8,720 bases of DNA, taken from the NCBI GenBank assembly GCA_003141795.1, contig PLNO01000314.1, positions 1-8,720 of the forward strand, read 5' to 3'. The notes beneath the pieces were generated by a model. That model was not told the origin of the DNA, did no database searches, and worked only from the letters and a program-made list of their open reading frames with translations. The position numbers and the translations under genes are program-made. Origin of the DNA: Spirochaetaceae bacterium (GTDB lineage: Bacteria; Spirochaetota; Spirochaetia; SZUA-6; Fen-1364). Of this stretch, positions 1 through 6,807 are shown in pieces. The first letter of the stretch is position 1, and the number at the start of each line of letters is the position of its first letter.

Positions 1-231
1 CCCAGCACCTTCGGCGGACACGCCTACGATTCCTTCAACATCATCGCGCAGGCGGTGGCGAAGGTGGGGACGGACAAGTTCAAGGTGCGTGACTACATCG
101 AGGGTCTCAAGGGCTTCGTGGGGACGGCGGGCATATTCAACTTTACCGCCGCGGACCACAATGGGCTCACGACGGACGCCTTTGAAATGCTCACGGTGAG
201 AAACGGCAAGTTCGCGCTCCTCGACAAGTAG
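1..231 (+). CDS. livK: Branched-chain amino-acid ABC transporter substrate-binding protein, C-terminal end (partial)
   Basis: Frame 1 is open from the window edge to a TAG at 229-231 and gives the last 76 residues of a type I periplasmic binding protein. It contains GGHAYDSFNIIAQAV near its start, which matches the F-x-G-x-x-YDA segment near the C-terminus of LivK/LivJ/AmiC-like receptors, followed by a V-R-D-Y-I-E-G-L-K-G-F-V-G-T-A-G-I-F-N-F block typical of the last strand and helix. The product would bind the ligand in the periplasm and deliver it to LivHM. The ligand-contacting N-terminal part is outside the window, so specificity cannot be read. The gene lies 12 bp before livH, in the same reading frame, separated only by the single TAG. 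The assignment is secure at family level; the symbol is by family and context. Confidence 0.88.
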   Translation, partial: PSTFGGHAYDSFNIIAQAVAKVGTDKFKVRDYIEGLKGFVGTAGIFNFTAADHNGLTTDAFEMLTVRNGKFALLDK

Positions 232-243
232 CGGCGCAACGGC

Positions 244-1140
244 ATGGCGGGAGGCCAGCTTCTCCAATACCTTCTCTCGGGCATAACGACGGGGATCGTC
301 TACGCCATCGTCGGCATCGGCTTCAACATCATCTATAATGCCACCGGCATCATCAACTTCGCCCAGGGCGAGTTCCTGATGCTCGGGGGCATGATCAGCA
401 TCACGCTGAGCCACACGATGCCCCTGGCCGCTGCGATAGGTGTCGCCGTGCTGGCAACCGGGCTCGTGGGGGTGCTCCTTCAGCTCGTGTTCATCTCCTG
501 GCTCAAGAACCCCGGAGTGCTGCGCATGATCATCATCACCGTCGGCCTGTCGATCCTCGTTCGGGAGGCGAGCCTGCACATCTGGGACGAAAAGGTGCGC
601 GCGCTGCCGTTCTGGACAGGCGACGAGACCTCCTCCGTCGCCGTGCTGGGAGCGCATGTGTCGCCGCAGGTGTTCTGGGTGCTGGGGGTCTCGGCGCTCA
701 TGGTGGCCGCTCTCACCCTGTTCTTCCGCTACACCCTCACGGGCAAGGCGATGCGGGCCTGCGCCTCGAACGCCAGCGCTGCCCGGCTGTGCGGGATCAG
801 GACCTCGTCCCTTGTGACTCTTTCCTTCTTCATTGCCGCGGCCATGGGCGGATTGGCCGGCTGTGTCATCTCCCCCCTTACGCAGACGCAGTACGACATG
901 GGATCCGCGCTCGCCGTCAAAGGGTTCACCTGCGCGGTGCTGGGCGGGCTGGGCAATGTCGGTGCCGCGGTCACCGCGGGTCTCCTCATCGGCGTCCTGG
1001 AATCCGCGAGCATCAGCGTTCTCCCCCTGGCGTACAAGGACGTGGTGGCCCTGGCCGTCATGCTCCTCATTCTCTTCCTCCGTCCCGAGGGCCTGTTCAG
1101 CGGCCGGCGGAAACTGTCCCCCGGAACGCACGGGGCATAG
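244..1140 (+). CDS. livH: Branched-chain amino-acid ABC transporter permease LivH
   Basis: This 298-residue, strongly hydrophobic protein is the usual LivH length and has about eight predicted membrane segments. Residues 31-44 (YNATGIINFAQGEF) are the LivH hallmark in the first membrane region. Around residues 170-195 (A-M-R-A-C-A-S-N-A-S-A-A-R-L-C-G-I) lies the cytoplasmic EAA-type loop that docks on the ATPase subunits. The C-terminus has the usual P-L-A-Y-K-D-V-V and R-P-E-G-L-F-S-G-R endings. It would pair with LivM to form the inner-membrane channel of a hydrophobic amino-acid importer. The ATG at 244 is chosen because it starts just before the first membrane segment; no clear Shine-Dalgarno precedes it, so translation may depend on ribosomes ending on livK 12 bp upstream. 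The stop is followed after 8 bp by livM. Confidence 0.93.
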   Translation: MAGGQLLQYLLSGITTGIVYAIVGIGFNIIYNATGIINFAQGEFLMLGGMISITLSHTMPLAAAIGVAVLATGLVGVLLQLVFISWLKNPGVLRMIIITVGLSILVREASLHIWDEKVRALPFWTGDETSSVAVLGAHVSPQVFWVLGVSALMVAALTLFFRYTLTGKAMRACASNASAARLCGIRTSSLVTLSFFIAAAMGGLAGCVISPLTQTQYDMGSALAVKGFTCAVLGGLGNVGAAVTAGLLIGVLESASISVLPLAYKDVVALAVMLLILFLRPEGLFSGRRKLSPGTHGA

Positions 1141-1148
1141 GAAACGAA

Positions 1149-2126
1149 ATGCCGGCAGCTGTGCGCCGCTACATTCCCGTGGTGTGTCTGGCTGCCCTCG
1201 TTGTCGGCGTTCAGATCGCGCTATCAGCTCTGAAGCTGGAATATCTCTTCACCCAGCTCACGATGTCCGCCTACTACACGCTCGTCACGCTGGGCCTGTG
1301 CCTGCTGATGGGATACGCGGGACAGGTTTCCCTCGGTCACGCCGGGTTCTTCGCCATCGGAGGCTACACGGCGGCGGTTCTTTCCACGGCGGGCGCTGCC
1401 CTCATAGGATTCGCCCCGTGGATGACGCTTCCGGCAGCCGTCGTGCTCGCCGTCGTGGTTGCGCTGGTGATCGGCGTGCCGGTGCTACGGCTCCGCGGCC
1501 ACTACCTTGCAATGGCCACGCTGGCTTTCGGTTTCATGATTTCCCGCGTGATCCTCGGAACCCCTCTGCTGGGCCAGGCCGACGGGATATCCAATGTCCC
1601 CGGTCTGAAGCTATTCGCCGGACTCGTCATTTCGGGCCGAAAAGCGCTGCGCGTGCAGAACTACTACATCGCATGGGCCTTCGTGATCGTGGGTCTGCTG
1701 CTCGTGGTGAACCTCGTGGGCTCCCGCGTGGGCAGGGCGCTGCGGGCCATCAACGGCAACGAAGAGGCAGCCGCGGCGATGGGTGTGAACGTCAGCCGCT
1801 ACAAGATGGCCGTCTTCGTTCTGAGCGCCGCGTACGCGGCGGTGGGCGGCGCATGTCTGGCGCATTTCAACGGCAGTATCGGGCCGGGGGAATCCAGCGT
1901 GATGAAATCCGTGCGCTACATGGCGCTGGTCGCGGCCGGCGGCATGGGAAGCCCCTGGGGCACGGTGGCCGTGTCCGCTGTTCTGACATTCCTCTCCCTG
2001 AGGGGCGCCTTCGGTCTGTACGACGACGTCGTTTTCGGAGCCCTCCTCGTGGGGATCATGCTTTTCGCCCCCGACGGGCTCTTCGGTCTGGTCCCCGGCT
2101 TCCGGAAGGGGAGGAGCCTGCGGTGA
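1149..2126 (+). CDS. livM: Branched-chain amino-acid ABC transporter permease LivM
   Basis: This 325-residue permease subunit carries the LivM signature G-Y-A-G-Q-V-S-L-G-H-A-G-F-F-A-I-G-G-Y at residues 55-73, then R-L-R-G-H-Y-L-A-M-A-T-L-A-F-G, and an EAA-type coupling loop at about 198-225 (INGNEEAAAAMGV). It ends in the family-typical F-A-P-D-G-L-F-G-L segment. It forms the second half of the membrane pore with LivH. The frame is open far upstream inside livH, but the ATG at 1149 is preferred. It has AGGA six bases upstream, comes 8 bp after the livH stop, and leaves a normal LivM N-terminus with one short positively charged stretch (RRY) before the first membrane helix. The TGA stop shares four bases with the livG GTG. 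Confidence 0.93.
   Translation: MPAAVRRYIPVVCLAALVVGVQIALSALKLEYLFTQLTMSAYYTLVTLGLCLLMGYAGQVSLGHAGFFAIGGYTAAVLSTAGAALIGFAPWMTLPAAVVLAVVVALVIGVPVLRLRGHYLAMATLAFGFMISRVILGTPLLGQADGISNVPGLKLFAGLVISGRKALRVQNYYIAWAFVIVGLLLVVNLVGSRVGRALRAINGNEEAAAAMGVNVSRYKMAVFVLSAAYAAVGGACLAHFNGSIGPGESSVMKSVRYMALVAAGGMGSPWGTVAVSAVLTFLSLRGAFGLYDDVVFGALLVGIMLFAPDGLFGLVPGFRKGRSLR
2110..2115 (+). promoter_or_regulatory. Ribosome binding site for livG (GTG start)
   Basis: GGAGGA lies seven bases before the GTG at 2123, inside the last codons of livM. It supports this GTG as the livG start, even though the same frame stays open for more than a kilobase upstream within livH and livM. Confidence 0.75.
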
Positions 2127-2902
2127 GTCTTTCAACGGGCAATCTTCTTGAGGTGAACGGCCTGCAGCACTGGTTCGGAGGGCTTCACGTCATCGACGGG
2201 GTGAGCTTCTCCTGCCGTCCGGGGATCGTCAAAGCGATCATCGGCCCCAACGGCGCAGGGAAGACCACGCTGTTCAACCTCGTCGCAGGCACCTTCGCCC
2301 CTCTCTCGGGAAACATCCTCTTCGACGGGAGGTCGACTGTCGGTCTTCCCTCGCACAGGGTCGCCGCGCTGGGAATCTCCCGCACCTTCTTGGCCACACG
2401 GCTCTTTCCCCGCATGTCGGTGCTGGAGAACGTGATGGTGGGCATGCACTCACGCGCGCGCCACGGGTTTCTCATGGGGCTCGCCGGGCCCCTCGTCACG
2501 GGCCGTGAAGAGGAGCGCATCCGAGCCGCCAGCATGGCGGTGCTGGAGAGCCTGGGCATCGCCGAGCTTGCCCAGCGCGATGCGAGGGGTCTTCCTTTCG
2601 GCAGGCAACGTGTCGTGGAGCTCGCCCGGGCGCTGGCAGCGGAGCCGAAGCTTCTCCTCCTGGACGAGCCGGCCTGCGGGCTGAACCCGCGGGAGACGGA
2701 GGAGATGGCGGGGCTCATCGCTTCCATCAAGAACCGGGGGATCACGATCCTGGTTGTCGAGCACGACATGTCCCTCGTCATGGGCATCTCCGACGAGGTG
2801 CTCGTGTTGAGCTACGGGCAGATGATCGCCGAAGGCACCCCGCGTGAAATACAATCCGACCCGCAGGTCATCTCCGTATACCTCGGAGCAGGCGATGCTT
2901 AG
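2123..2902 (+). CDS. livG: Branched-chain amino-acid ABC transporter ATP-binding protein LivG
   Basis: This 259-residue ATPase subunit energises LivHM from the cytoplasmic side. Walker A is GPNGAGKTT at residues 41-49. The signature segment is L-P-F-G-R-Q at 157-162, where LivG proteins usually have LPYGQQ. Walker B with its catalytic glutamate is LLLLDEP at 177-183, and the switch histidine is H214 in VVEHD. The sequence R-T-F-L-A-T-R-L-F at 87-95 is the Q-loop region, but residue 90 is leucine where LivG normally has glutamine (RTFQ-x-x-RLF). The start is GTG, overlapping the livM stop by 4 bp with a strong Shine-Dalgarno, so the two are probably translationally coupled. The 3' end overlaps livF by 8 bp. 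Family and role are secure; whether the unusual Q-loop alters activity is unknown. Confidence 0.93.
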   Translation: MSLSTGNLLEVNGLQHWFGGLHVIDGVSFSCRPGIVKAIIGPNGAGKTTLFNLVAGTFAPLSGNILFDGRSTVGLPSHRVAALGISRTFLATRLFPRMSVLENVMVGMHSRARHGFLMGLAGPLVTGREEERIRAASMAVLESLGIAELAQRDARGLPFGRQRVVELARALAAEPKLLLLDEPACGLNPRETEEMAGLIASIKNRGITILVVEHDMSLVMGISDEVLVLSYGQMIAEGTPREIQSDPQVISVYLGAGDA

Positions 2903-3629
2903 GGTGTCCAGCCTCCGCGCCGGTTTCGGGAACATCGAGGTCCTCCACGGTGTATCGCTCCACGTCGATGCCGGGGAGATCGTGACGATCGTCGGCGCCA
3001 ACGGCGCCGGCAAGAGCACGCTTCTGAGCACGATCGCCGGCATCGTGCGCCCCGCCTCAGGCACTGTCTCGTACAGGGCGGAGGACATCGGCGGCCGGGC
3101 GGCTGAAGACATCGCGGGGCGGGGGTGCATCCTCGTTCCCGAGGGCAGGCAGATATTCCCCGACATGTCGGTGCAGGAGAACCTGTATCTCGGCGGGTAC
3201 CTGCGATGGCGGCGCGAGGGCAGGGCAGCCGTGGAGAAGGCCGCCGAGGACATCTGCCGCCTGTTCCCGATCCTTTCCCGGCGGAAGAGCCAGCTCGCGG
3301 GAACCTTGTCGGGTGGAGAGCAGCAGATGCTCGCACTCGGGAGGGCGCTCATGGCACGGCCCGGCGTCCTCATGCTCGACGAGCCGTCGATCGGACTCGC
3401 CCCGCTCGTCGTGAAGGAGATTTTCGATGCCATCGCGGGACTTCGCGGCAGGGGCACGACGATCCTCCTCGTGGAGCAGAACGCCCGGGCCGCCCTCTCC
3501 ATCGCGGACAGGGGGTACGTGATGGAGACGGGCCGCATCATGGTGGAGGGCACCTCTGCGGAGCTGTCGGACAACCACGACGTCCGCCGCGCTTACCTCG
3601 GCAAGGAATACCGCCGGATCAATGAGTGA
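2895..3629 (+). CDS. livF: Branched-chain amino-acid ABC transporter ATP-binding protein LivF
   Basis: This 244-residue second ATPase subunit is a normal LivF length. Walker A is GANGAGKST at residues 34-42, the LivF-type Q-loop counterpart is V-P-E-G-R-Q-I-F-P at 81-89, the signature is LSGGE at 138-142, and Walker B is LMLDEP at 159-164. It also has L-V-E-Q-N-A in place of a switch histidine, which is normal for LivF. It would form the nucleotide-binding heterodimer with LivG. The ATG at 2895 is used because it is preceded by GGAG at a six-base spacing and gives the standard start M-L-R-V-S-S-L-R-A-G-F-G. In-frame codons further upstream would place coding inside the livG C-terminus without conserved content. 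It overlaps livG by 8 bp. Confidence 0.93.
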   Translation: MLRVSSLRAGFGNIEVLHGVSLHVDAGEIVTIVGANGAGKSTLLSTIAGIVRPASGTVSYRAEDIGGRAAEDIAGRGCILVPEGRQIFPDMSVQENLYLGGYLRWRREGRAAVEKAAEDICRLFPILSRRKSQLAGTLSGGEQQMLALGRALMARPGVLMLDEPSIGLAPLVVKEIFDAIAGLRGRGTTILLVEQNARAALSIADRGYVMETGRIMVEGTSAELSDNHDVRRAYLGKEYRRINE

Positions 3630-3641
3630 AAGGACGCCGCG

Positions 3642-4925
3642 ATGATCTGGAACGCAAAGTACGAGACCATGGAACGGGATTCGCTCTCCCAGATCCAGCT
3701 GGAACGCCTCCAGGCCACGGTGAATCGCGTCATGCGCAACGTGGCGTTCTACCGGGAGAGCTTCGCCCGGGCAGGGATGAAGGGCGACGAGGTGCGGGAG
3801 CTTTCCGACCTCGAGCACCTGCCGTTCACGACGAAGGAAGACCTGCGGGCGAGCTACCCCTACGGCATGTTCGCCGTGCCTCTGCGCGACATCGTTCGCA
3901 TCCAGTCAACGTCGGGGACGACGGGCACTCCCGTCATCGTCGGCTATACGCGCAATGACCTGAAGACGTGGGCGGAGTGCGTGGCACGGGTGCTGGCAGC
4001 GGGAGGCCTCACCGAGCATGACGTGATGCAGGTGTCCTTCACCTATGGGCTTTTCACCGGCAGCTTCGGTCTGCACGGGGGCGCGGAGCGAATCGGCGCT
4101 TCGGTGATCCCCGCCTCCACCGGTCTGTTGGAGAAGCAGGTGAGGATCATGAAGGACTTCAAGACCACGGCCCTCGCCTGCACGCCGAGCTACGCGATGG
4201 CCCTGGCGTCCACCGTCGCGGAAATGGGGGTGAAGCGGGAGGACCTCTGCCTGCGGACCGGGTATTTCGGCGCGGAGCCTTGGAGCGAGGGACTGCGGGC
4301 GCGGTTGGAGGCCAGCCTGGGCATCACCGCCCTGGACAACTACGGGCTCACGGAAGTGCTCGGACCCGGGGTGTCCTTCGAGTGCGAGCGTAAGCAGGGC
4401 CTCCACGTGAACGAGGATTGCTTTCTCATCGAGATCGTCGATCCCGCCACCCTCCGTCCCGTGCCGAACGGCAGTGATGGGGAGATCGTCCTCACCACCA
4501 TCACGAAGGAAGGTTTCCCCTTGATCCGCTACCGCACCGGTGACATCGGCTCCCTGACTGCTGAACCGTGTCCCTGCGGCAGGACGCTCGTCCGCATGTC
4601 CCGTATCCGGGGCAGGATCGACGACATGATCATCATGGGCGCGGTGAAGGTCTTTCCCTCACAGATCGAGCAGATCCTCCTCGGGATCGAGGGCCTGCAA
4701 CCCGCCTACGAAATCGTTGTGGACAGGGTCGGGGGGGTCGATTCGCTGGAGGTCCGGGTCGAGGGACCCGAGGAGGGGCGGGAACGGGTCCGCGCCCGCA
4801 TCATCCACGAGATCGCAACGACCCTGGACGTCACGGCAGAGGTGACCATCGTTGCACCGCGGAGCATCCAGCGGCACACCGAGGGCAAGGTCCGTCACGT
4901 GATCGACAAGCGTCAGGGCTCCTGA
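3642..4925 (+). CDS. paaK: Phenylacetate-CoA ligase family protein (PaaK-like)
   Basis: This 427-residue adenylate-forming enzyme is the usual PaaK length. It would activate an aryl acid such as phenylacetate to its CoA thioester using ATP and CoA, in the cytoplasm. Visible motifs are the nucleotide P-loop STSGTTGTP at residues 89-97, Y-F-G-A-E-P-W-S-E, DNYGLTE at 232-238, the ribose-binding RTGD at 298-301, C-P-C-G-R-T at 310-315, and the hinge R-I-R-G-R-I-D-D-M at 321-329 before the mobile C-terminal domain. The start ATG has AAAGGA seven bases upstream and lies 12 bp after livF, so it is the last gene of the liv operon. This arrangement fits uptake and oxidation of aromatic amino acids in anaerobes, where arylpyruvates become aryl-acetates and aryl-acetyl-CoA. 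The exact substrate is not readable from sequence, and the symbol is by family. Confidence 0.9.
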   Translation: MIWNAKYETMERDSLSQIQLERLQATVNRVMRNVAFYRESFARAGMKGDEVRELSDLEHLPFTTKEDLRASYPYGMFAVPLRDIVRIQSTSGTTGTPVIVGYTRNDLKTWAECVARVLAAGGLTEHDVMQVSFTYGLFTGSFGLHGGAERIGASVIPASTGLLEKQVRIMKDFKTTALACTPSYAMALASTVAEMGVKREDLCLRTGYFGAEPWSEGLRARLEASLGITALDNYGLTEVLGPGVSFECERKQGLHVNEDCFLIEIVDPATLRPVPNGSDGEIVLTTITKEGFPLIRYRTGDIGSLTAEPCPCGRTLVRMSRIRGRIDDMIIMGAVKVFPSQIEQILLGIEGLQPAYEIVVDRVGGVDSLEVRVEGPEEGRERVRARIIHEIATTLDVTAEVTIVAPRSIQRHTEGKVRHVIDKRQGS

Positions 4926-4946
4926 CGGCTCCGAAGCGCCGTTCAG
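4922..4946. terminator. Hairpin between convergent paaK and yfcC-like genes
   Basis: The 17-bp gap between the two convergent stop codons, with both stops, folds into one hairpin. CTGA and CGGC on the left pair with GCCG and TCAG on the right, with a single bulged base. Read on the minus strand, the loop is a C(UUCG)G tetraloop above one G-A mismatch. No run of T follows on either side, so it is at best a weak or Rho-assisted bidirectional terminator, or an RNA 3'-end stabiliser. Confidence 0.4.
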
Positions 4947-6415
4947 AACGGGCCAAACTTGATGGCCACGGCAAATGCCATAAAGGCGAAGCAGATGAGG
5001 ACGGTGAGCGCCTGGAGCGGCAACGTCCAGCGGAACCACTTCGGCCAGCTCACCACGGTGAGCCCGAGGCAGATCATGAGGAACGGGTTCGTCGGGTAGA
5101 GGATGTTGGCGAAACCGTCGCCGTTGTCGAAGGCGAAGACGACGGTCTGCCGCGTGAGGCCGACAAGATCCGCCAGCGGTGCTAAGATCGGGATGATGAG
5201 GAACGCCTTCGCCGAAGCTGAGGGAATGAAGAACTCGAAGACGAGCGTGATGAGGTATACGAAAGCGACAGCCGCGTAGGGGCCCATCCCGCCGATCCTG
5301 CTTGCCGCAGCGTACAGGATCGTGTCCAGGATCCCTCCATTGGTAATGATGAGCTTCACGCTCATGGCCATGAGGATCATGACGATGGCGGGAACTATCG
5401 ATTTCATTCCCGTGAGGAAACAGGATCCGAGCGTCTTTCCCTTTTCCCCGGCGACGATTGCAGCGCCATTGCAGGCTATTGCGAAGAACAGGCCCATGAC
5501 CGGGAACGCGAACGGGGAGATGGCCTTGATACGGGTCGCGGCGAGGATGAAGACGATCGCTGCCAGGAACCACAGACCCAGCCATCGGACGGCTGCCCGC
5601 ATGCGGGGACGGGAGGCGTCTTCCGCGCTTGCCACGGCACCCGTGACGTTGATGGAGGCCCGCAAGCGCGTATCTTCCTCGAAGACGAGGGAGCTTGCGG
5701 GGTTCTGCTCGACCTTGCGGGCATGGCGCCGAACGAAGAGGAAGACCAGGGCGAACATCGTGACGAAGAAGATGGCCCGTAGCCAGAGCCCCGAGTAAAG
5801 AGGCAGGCCGGCGAGGGATTGCGCGATGGTCACCATGAAGGGATCCATCGTGGCTGCCGCGAACCCGAAGCCGAGGGCGAGCAGGCTCATCCCCAGCCCG
5901 GTGAGGCTGTCCCATCCCAGATAGAGCGCCAGAGGAACGATGAACACGACGAGCGGCGCCGCCTCCTCGTAGATCCCGAGCACGGAGGAGGCGAACATGA
6001 AGAAGAAGATGATGGCCGCCATGAGGAGGTACTTGTTCCGCTTGAAGCGCGCGACGATCATCGAGAGGGCCACTTTCAGGATGCCGCTCTTGTCGAGGAC
6101 CGTGAAGGAGCCGCCGATGAGCACCAGGAGGATGATGATCGTGATGACCTGGACGTTCCCCGGCGACCAGAGGACCTCGGCGGGCGCCGTGAACCAGCGC
6201 CAGACCGGGTAGTCCGGCCGATGGTTGTAGGCGAAGGTGCCGGGAACGACCCTGTTCACGCCGGCTTCCACCGTATGTGTGTAGCTGCCCGAGGGGATGA
6301 CGTAGGTAAGAATGCCCGACCCGATCATCAGGGCCAGAAGGATCACGATCGTCGTGATGAAAGCGCGAGCGCTGATATGGATCGCAGCCCCGCCCTGTTT
6401 CGGTGTGTCGCCCAA
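4943..6415 (-). CDS. YfcC/DcuC-family membrane carrier
   Basis: This is a polytopic inner-membrane protein of about 490 residues with roughly 12 hydrophobic segments and a charged linker near the middle. It matches the YfcC branch of the C4-dicarboxylate anaerobic carrier family (DcuC, Pfam PF03606). Family-typical blocks are GFGFAAATMDPF at residues 182-193, I-P-S-A-S-A-K-A-F, and D-N-G-D-G-F-A-N-I-L-Y-P-T-N from residue 430. Members are thought to move amino acids or organic acids; the substrate here is unknown. The TTG at 6415 is chosen because GGAGGG stands eight bases before it. The longer ATG at 6460 adds 15 residues (M-P-V-P-M-A-P-C-L-E-R-R...) but has no Shine-Dalgarno and no recognisable conserved content. 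The gene follows the 88-residue gene in the same direction, with a hairpin between them. Confidence 0.85.
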   Translation of the reverse strand: MGDTPKQGGAAIHISARAFITTIVILLALMIGSGILTYVIPSGSYTHTVEAGVNRVVPGTFAYNHRPDYPVWRWFTAPAEVLWSPGNVQVITIIILLVLIGGSFTVLDKSGILKVALSMIVARFKRNKYLLMAAIIFFFMFASSVLGIYEEAAPLVVFIVPLALYLGWDSLTGLGMSLLALGFGFAAATMDPFMVTIAQSLAGLPLYSGLWLRAIFFVTMFALVFLFVRRHARKVEQNPASSLVFEEDTRLRASINVTGAVASAEDASRPRMRAAVRWLGLWFLAAIVFILAATRIKAISPFAFPVMGLFFAIACNGAAIVAGEKGKTLGSCFLTGMKSIVPAIVMILMAMSVKLIITNGGILDTILYAAASRIGGMGPYAAVAFVYLITLVFEFFIPSASAKAFLIIPILAPLADLVGLTRQTVVFAFDNGDGFANILYPTNPFLMICLGLTVVSWPKWFRWTLPLQALTVLICFAFMAFAVAIKFGPF

Positions 6416-6423
6416 GCTTTCAG

Positions 6424-6429
6424 CCCTCC
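6424..6429 (-). promoter_or_regulatory. Ribosome binding site supporting a TTG start for the yfcC-like gene
   Basis: On the minus strand GGAGGG is followed by eight bases and then TTG (6415-6413). The upstream candidate ATG at 6460 is preceded by C-rich sequence with no purine-rich element. The site therefore argues for the shorter protein. The same bases would be coding if the longer start is used. Confidence 0.5.
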
Positions 6430-6492
6430 GTTCGAGGCAGGGTGCCATGGGGACGGGCATCGGTCAAGTCGGGGCGGCGAAATTCGGAAAGT

Positions 6493-6513
6493 GCCCCCGT
6501 CAGCGGCGGGGGC
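6493..6513 (-). terminator. GC hairpin at the 3' end of the 88-residue gene
   Basis: Read on the minus strand, GCCCCCG and CGGGGGC form a perfect 7-bp stem around a seven-base loop that includes the TGA stop of the upstream gene. The bases after it contain two separate TTT runs interrupted by CCGAA, so the U-tract is poor. It may be an intrinsic terminator or attenuator that limits read-through into the yfcC-like gene. Confidence 0.4.
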
Positions 6514-6766
6514 TCCCCGGAGGAGTGCGGGTGTCGTTGAAGTATTTCTCGCTGCGGTAGCGCAGCCAGACCCTCAGAACCTGCGGGACCTTCTCCTTTT
6601 CCGCCTTGGTGAGCGTATCGTACAGCGCGAGCGCCCGGGTCCGTTCCGTGCGGCAGGCGAGGTTGTTGTGGGCATCCCAATAGCTGCGGGCCAGACGGAT
6701 CCGGCGGCACACCTCCTTCAGCAGGGCTTCGCCCTTGAGGTCTTTCGGATCCATGCCTTTCTTCAC
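6500..6766 (-). CDS. Small hypothetical protein, 88 residues, helical and charged
   Basis: I do not recognise this protein. It is soluble, lacks a signal peptide or membrane segment, and is rich in K, R and E with an amphipathic helical look. Notable stretches are A-R-S-Y-W-D-A-H-N-N-L-A-C-R-T-E-R-T-R-A-L-A-L-Y-D at about residues 26-50 and the compact V-L-R-V-W-L-R-Y-R-S-E-K-Y-F near 63-76, then a short P-P-G-S-P-R-R tail. The start is uncertain: GTG at 6766 is the longest, after an in-frame TGA, with only a distant GAGGG; ATG at 6754 would remove four residues. It begins 41 bp after the ankyrin gene in the same direction, with no terminator seen between, so co-transcription is likely. It is kept as a real gene because of its position, direction, gene-like composition and lack of a better frame. 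Function is unknown. Confidence 0.65.
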   Translation of the reverse strand: MKKGMDPKDLKGEALLKEVCRRIRLARSYWDAHNNLACRTERTRALALYDTLTKAEKEKVPQVLRVWLRYRSEKYFNDTRTPPGSPRR

Positions 6767-6807
6767 GACGGAAGGATACCCTCAGGAGCCCTGCCGCGTG
6801 AAGACAG

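Noticed and set aside
789..1148. Upstream extension of the livM frame into livH
   Set aside because: The extension is R/H/G-rich shadow translation of livH. The ATG at 1149 has a Shine-Dalgarno and gives a normal LivM N-terminus.
833..2122. Upstream extension of the livG frame through livH and livM, suggesting a giant fusion protein
   Set aside because: The translation is low-complexity R/P/S-rich shadow of two well-conserved permeases. The GTG at 2123 has GGAGGA and begins the conserved ATPase domain.
3123..3152. LivF Glu instead of Gln in its Q-loop (VPEGR), and Gln instead of His at the switch (LVEQN)
   Set aside because: Both are normal states for LivF proteins, so they are not defects. 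Only the LivG change is unusual.
3906..3932. Thr instead of Lys in the PaaK P-loop (SGTTGTP rather than SGTTGKP)
   Set aside because: This position varies in adenylate-forming enzymes and SGTTGTP is common, so it is no sign of inactivation.
4659..5915. Minus-strand frame overlapping the end of paaK and the yfcC-like gene
   Set aside because: It is a frame-shifted shadow of the yfcC-like gene with no hydrophobic or domain pattern.
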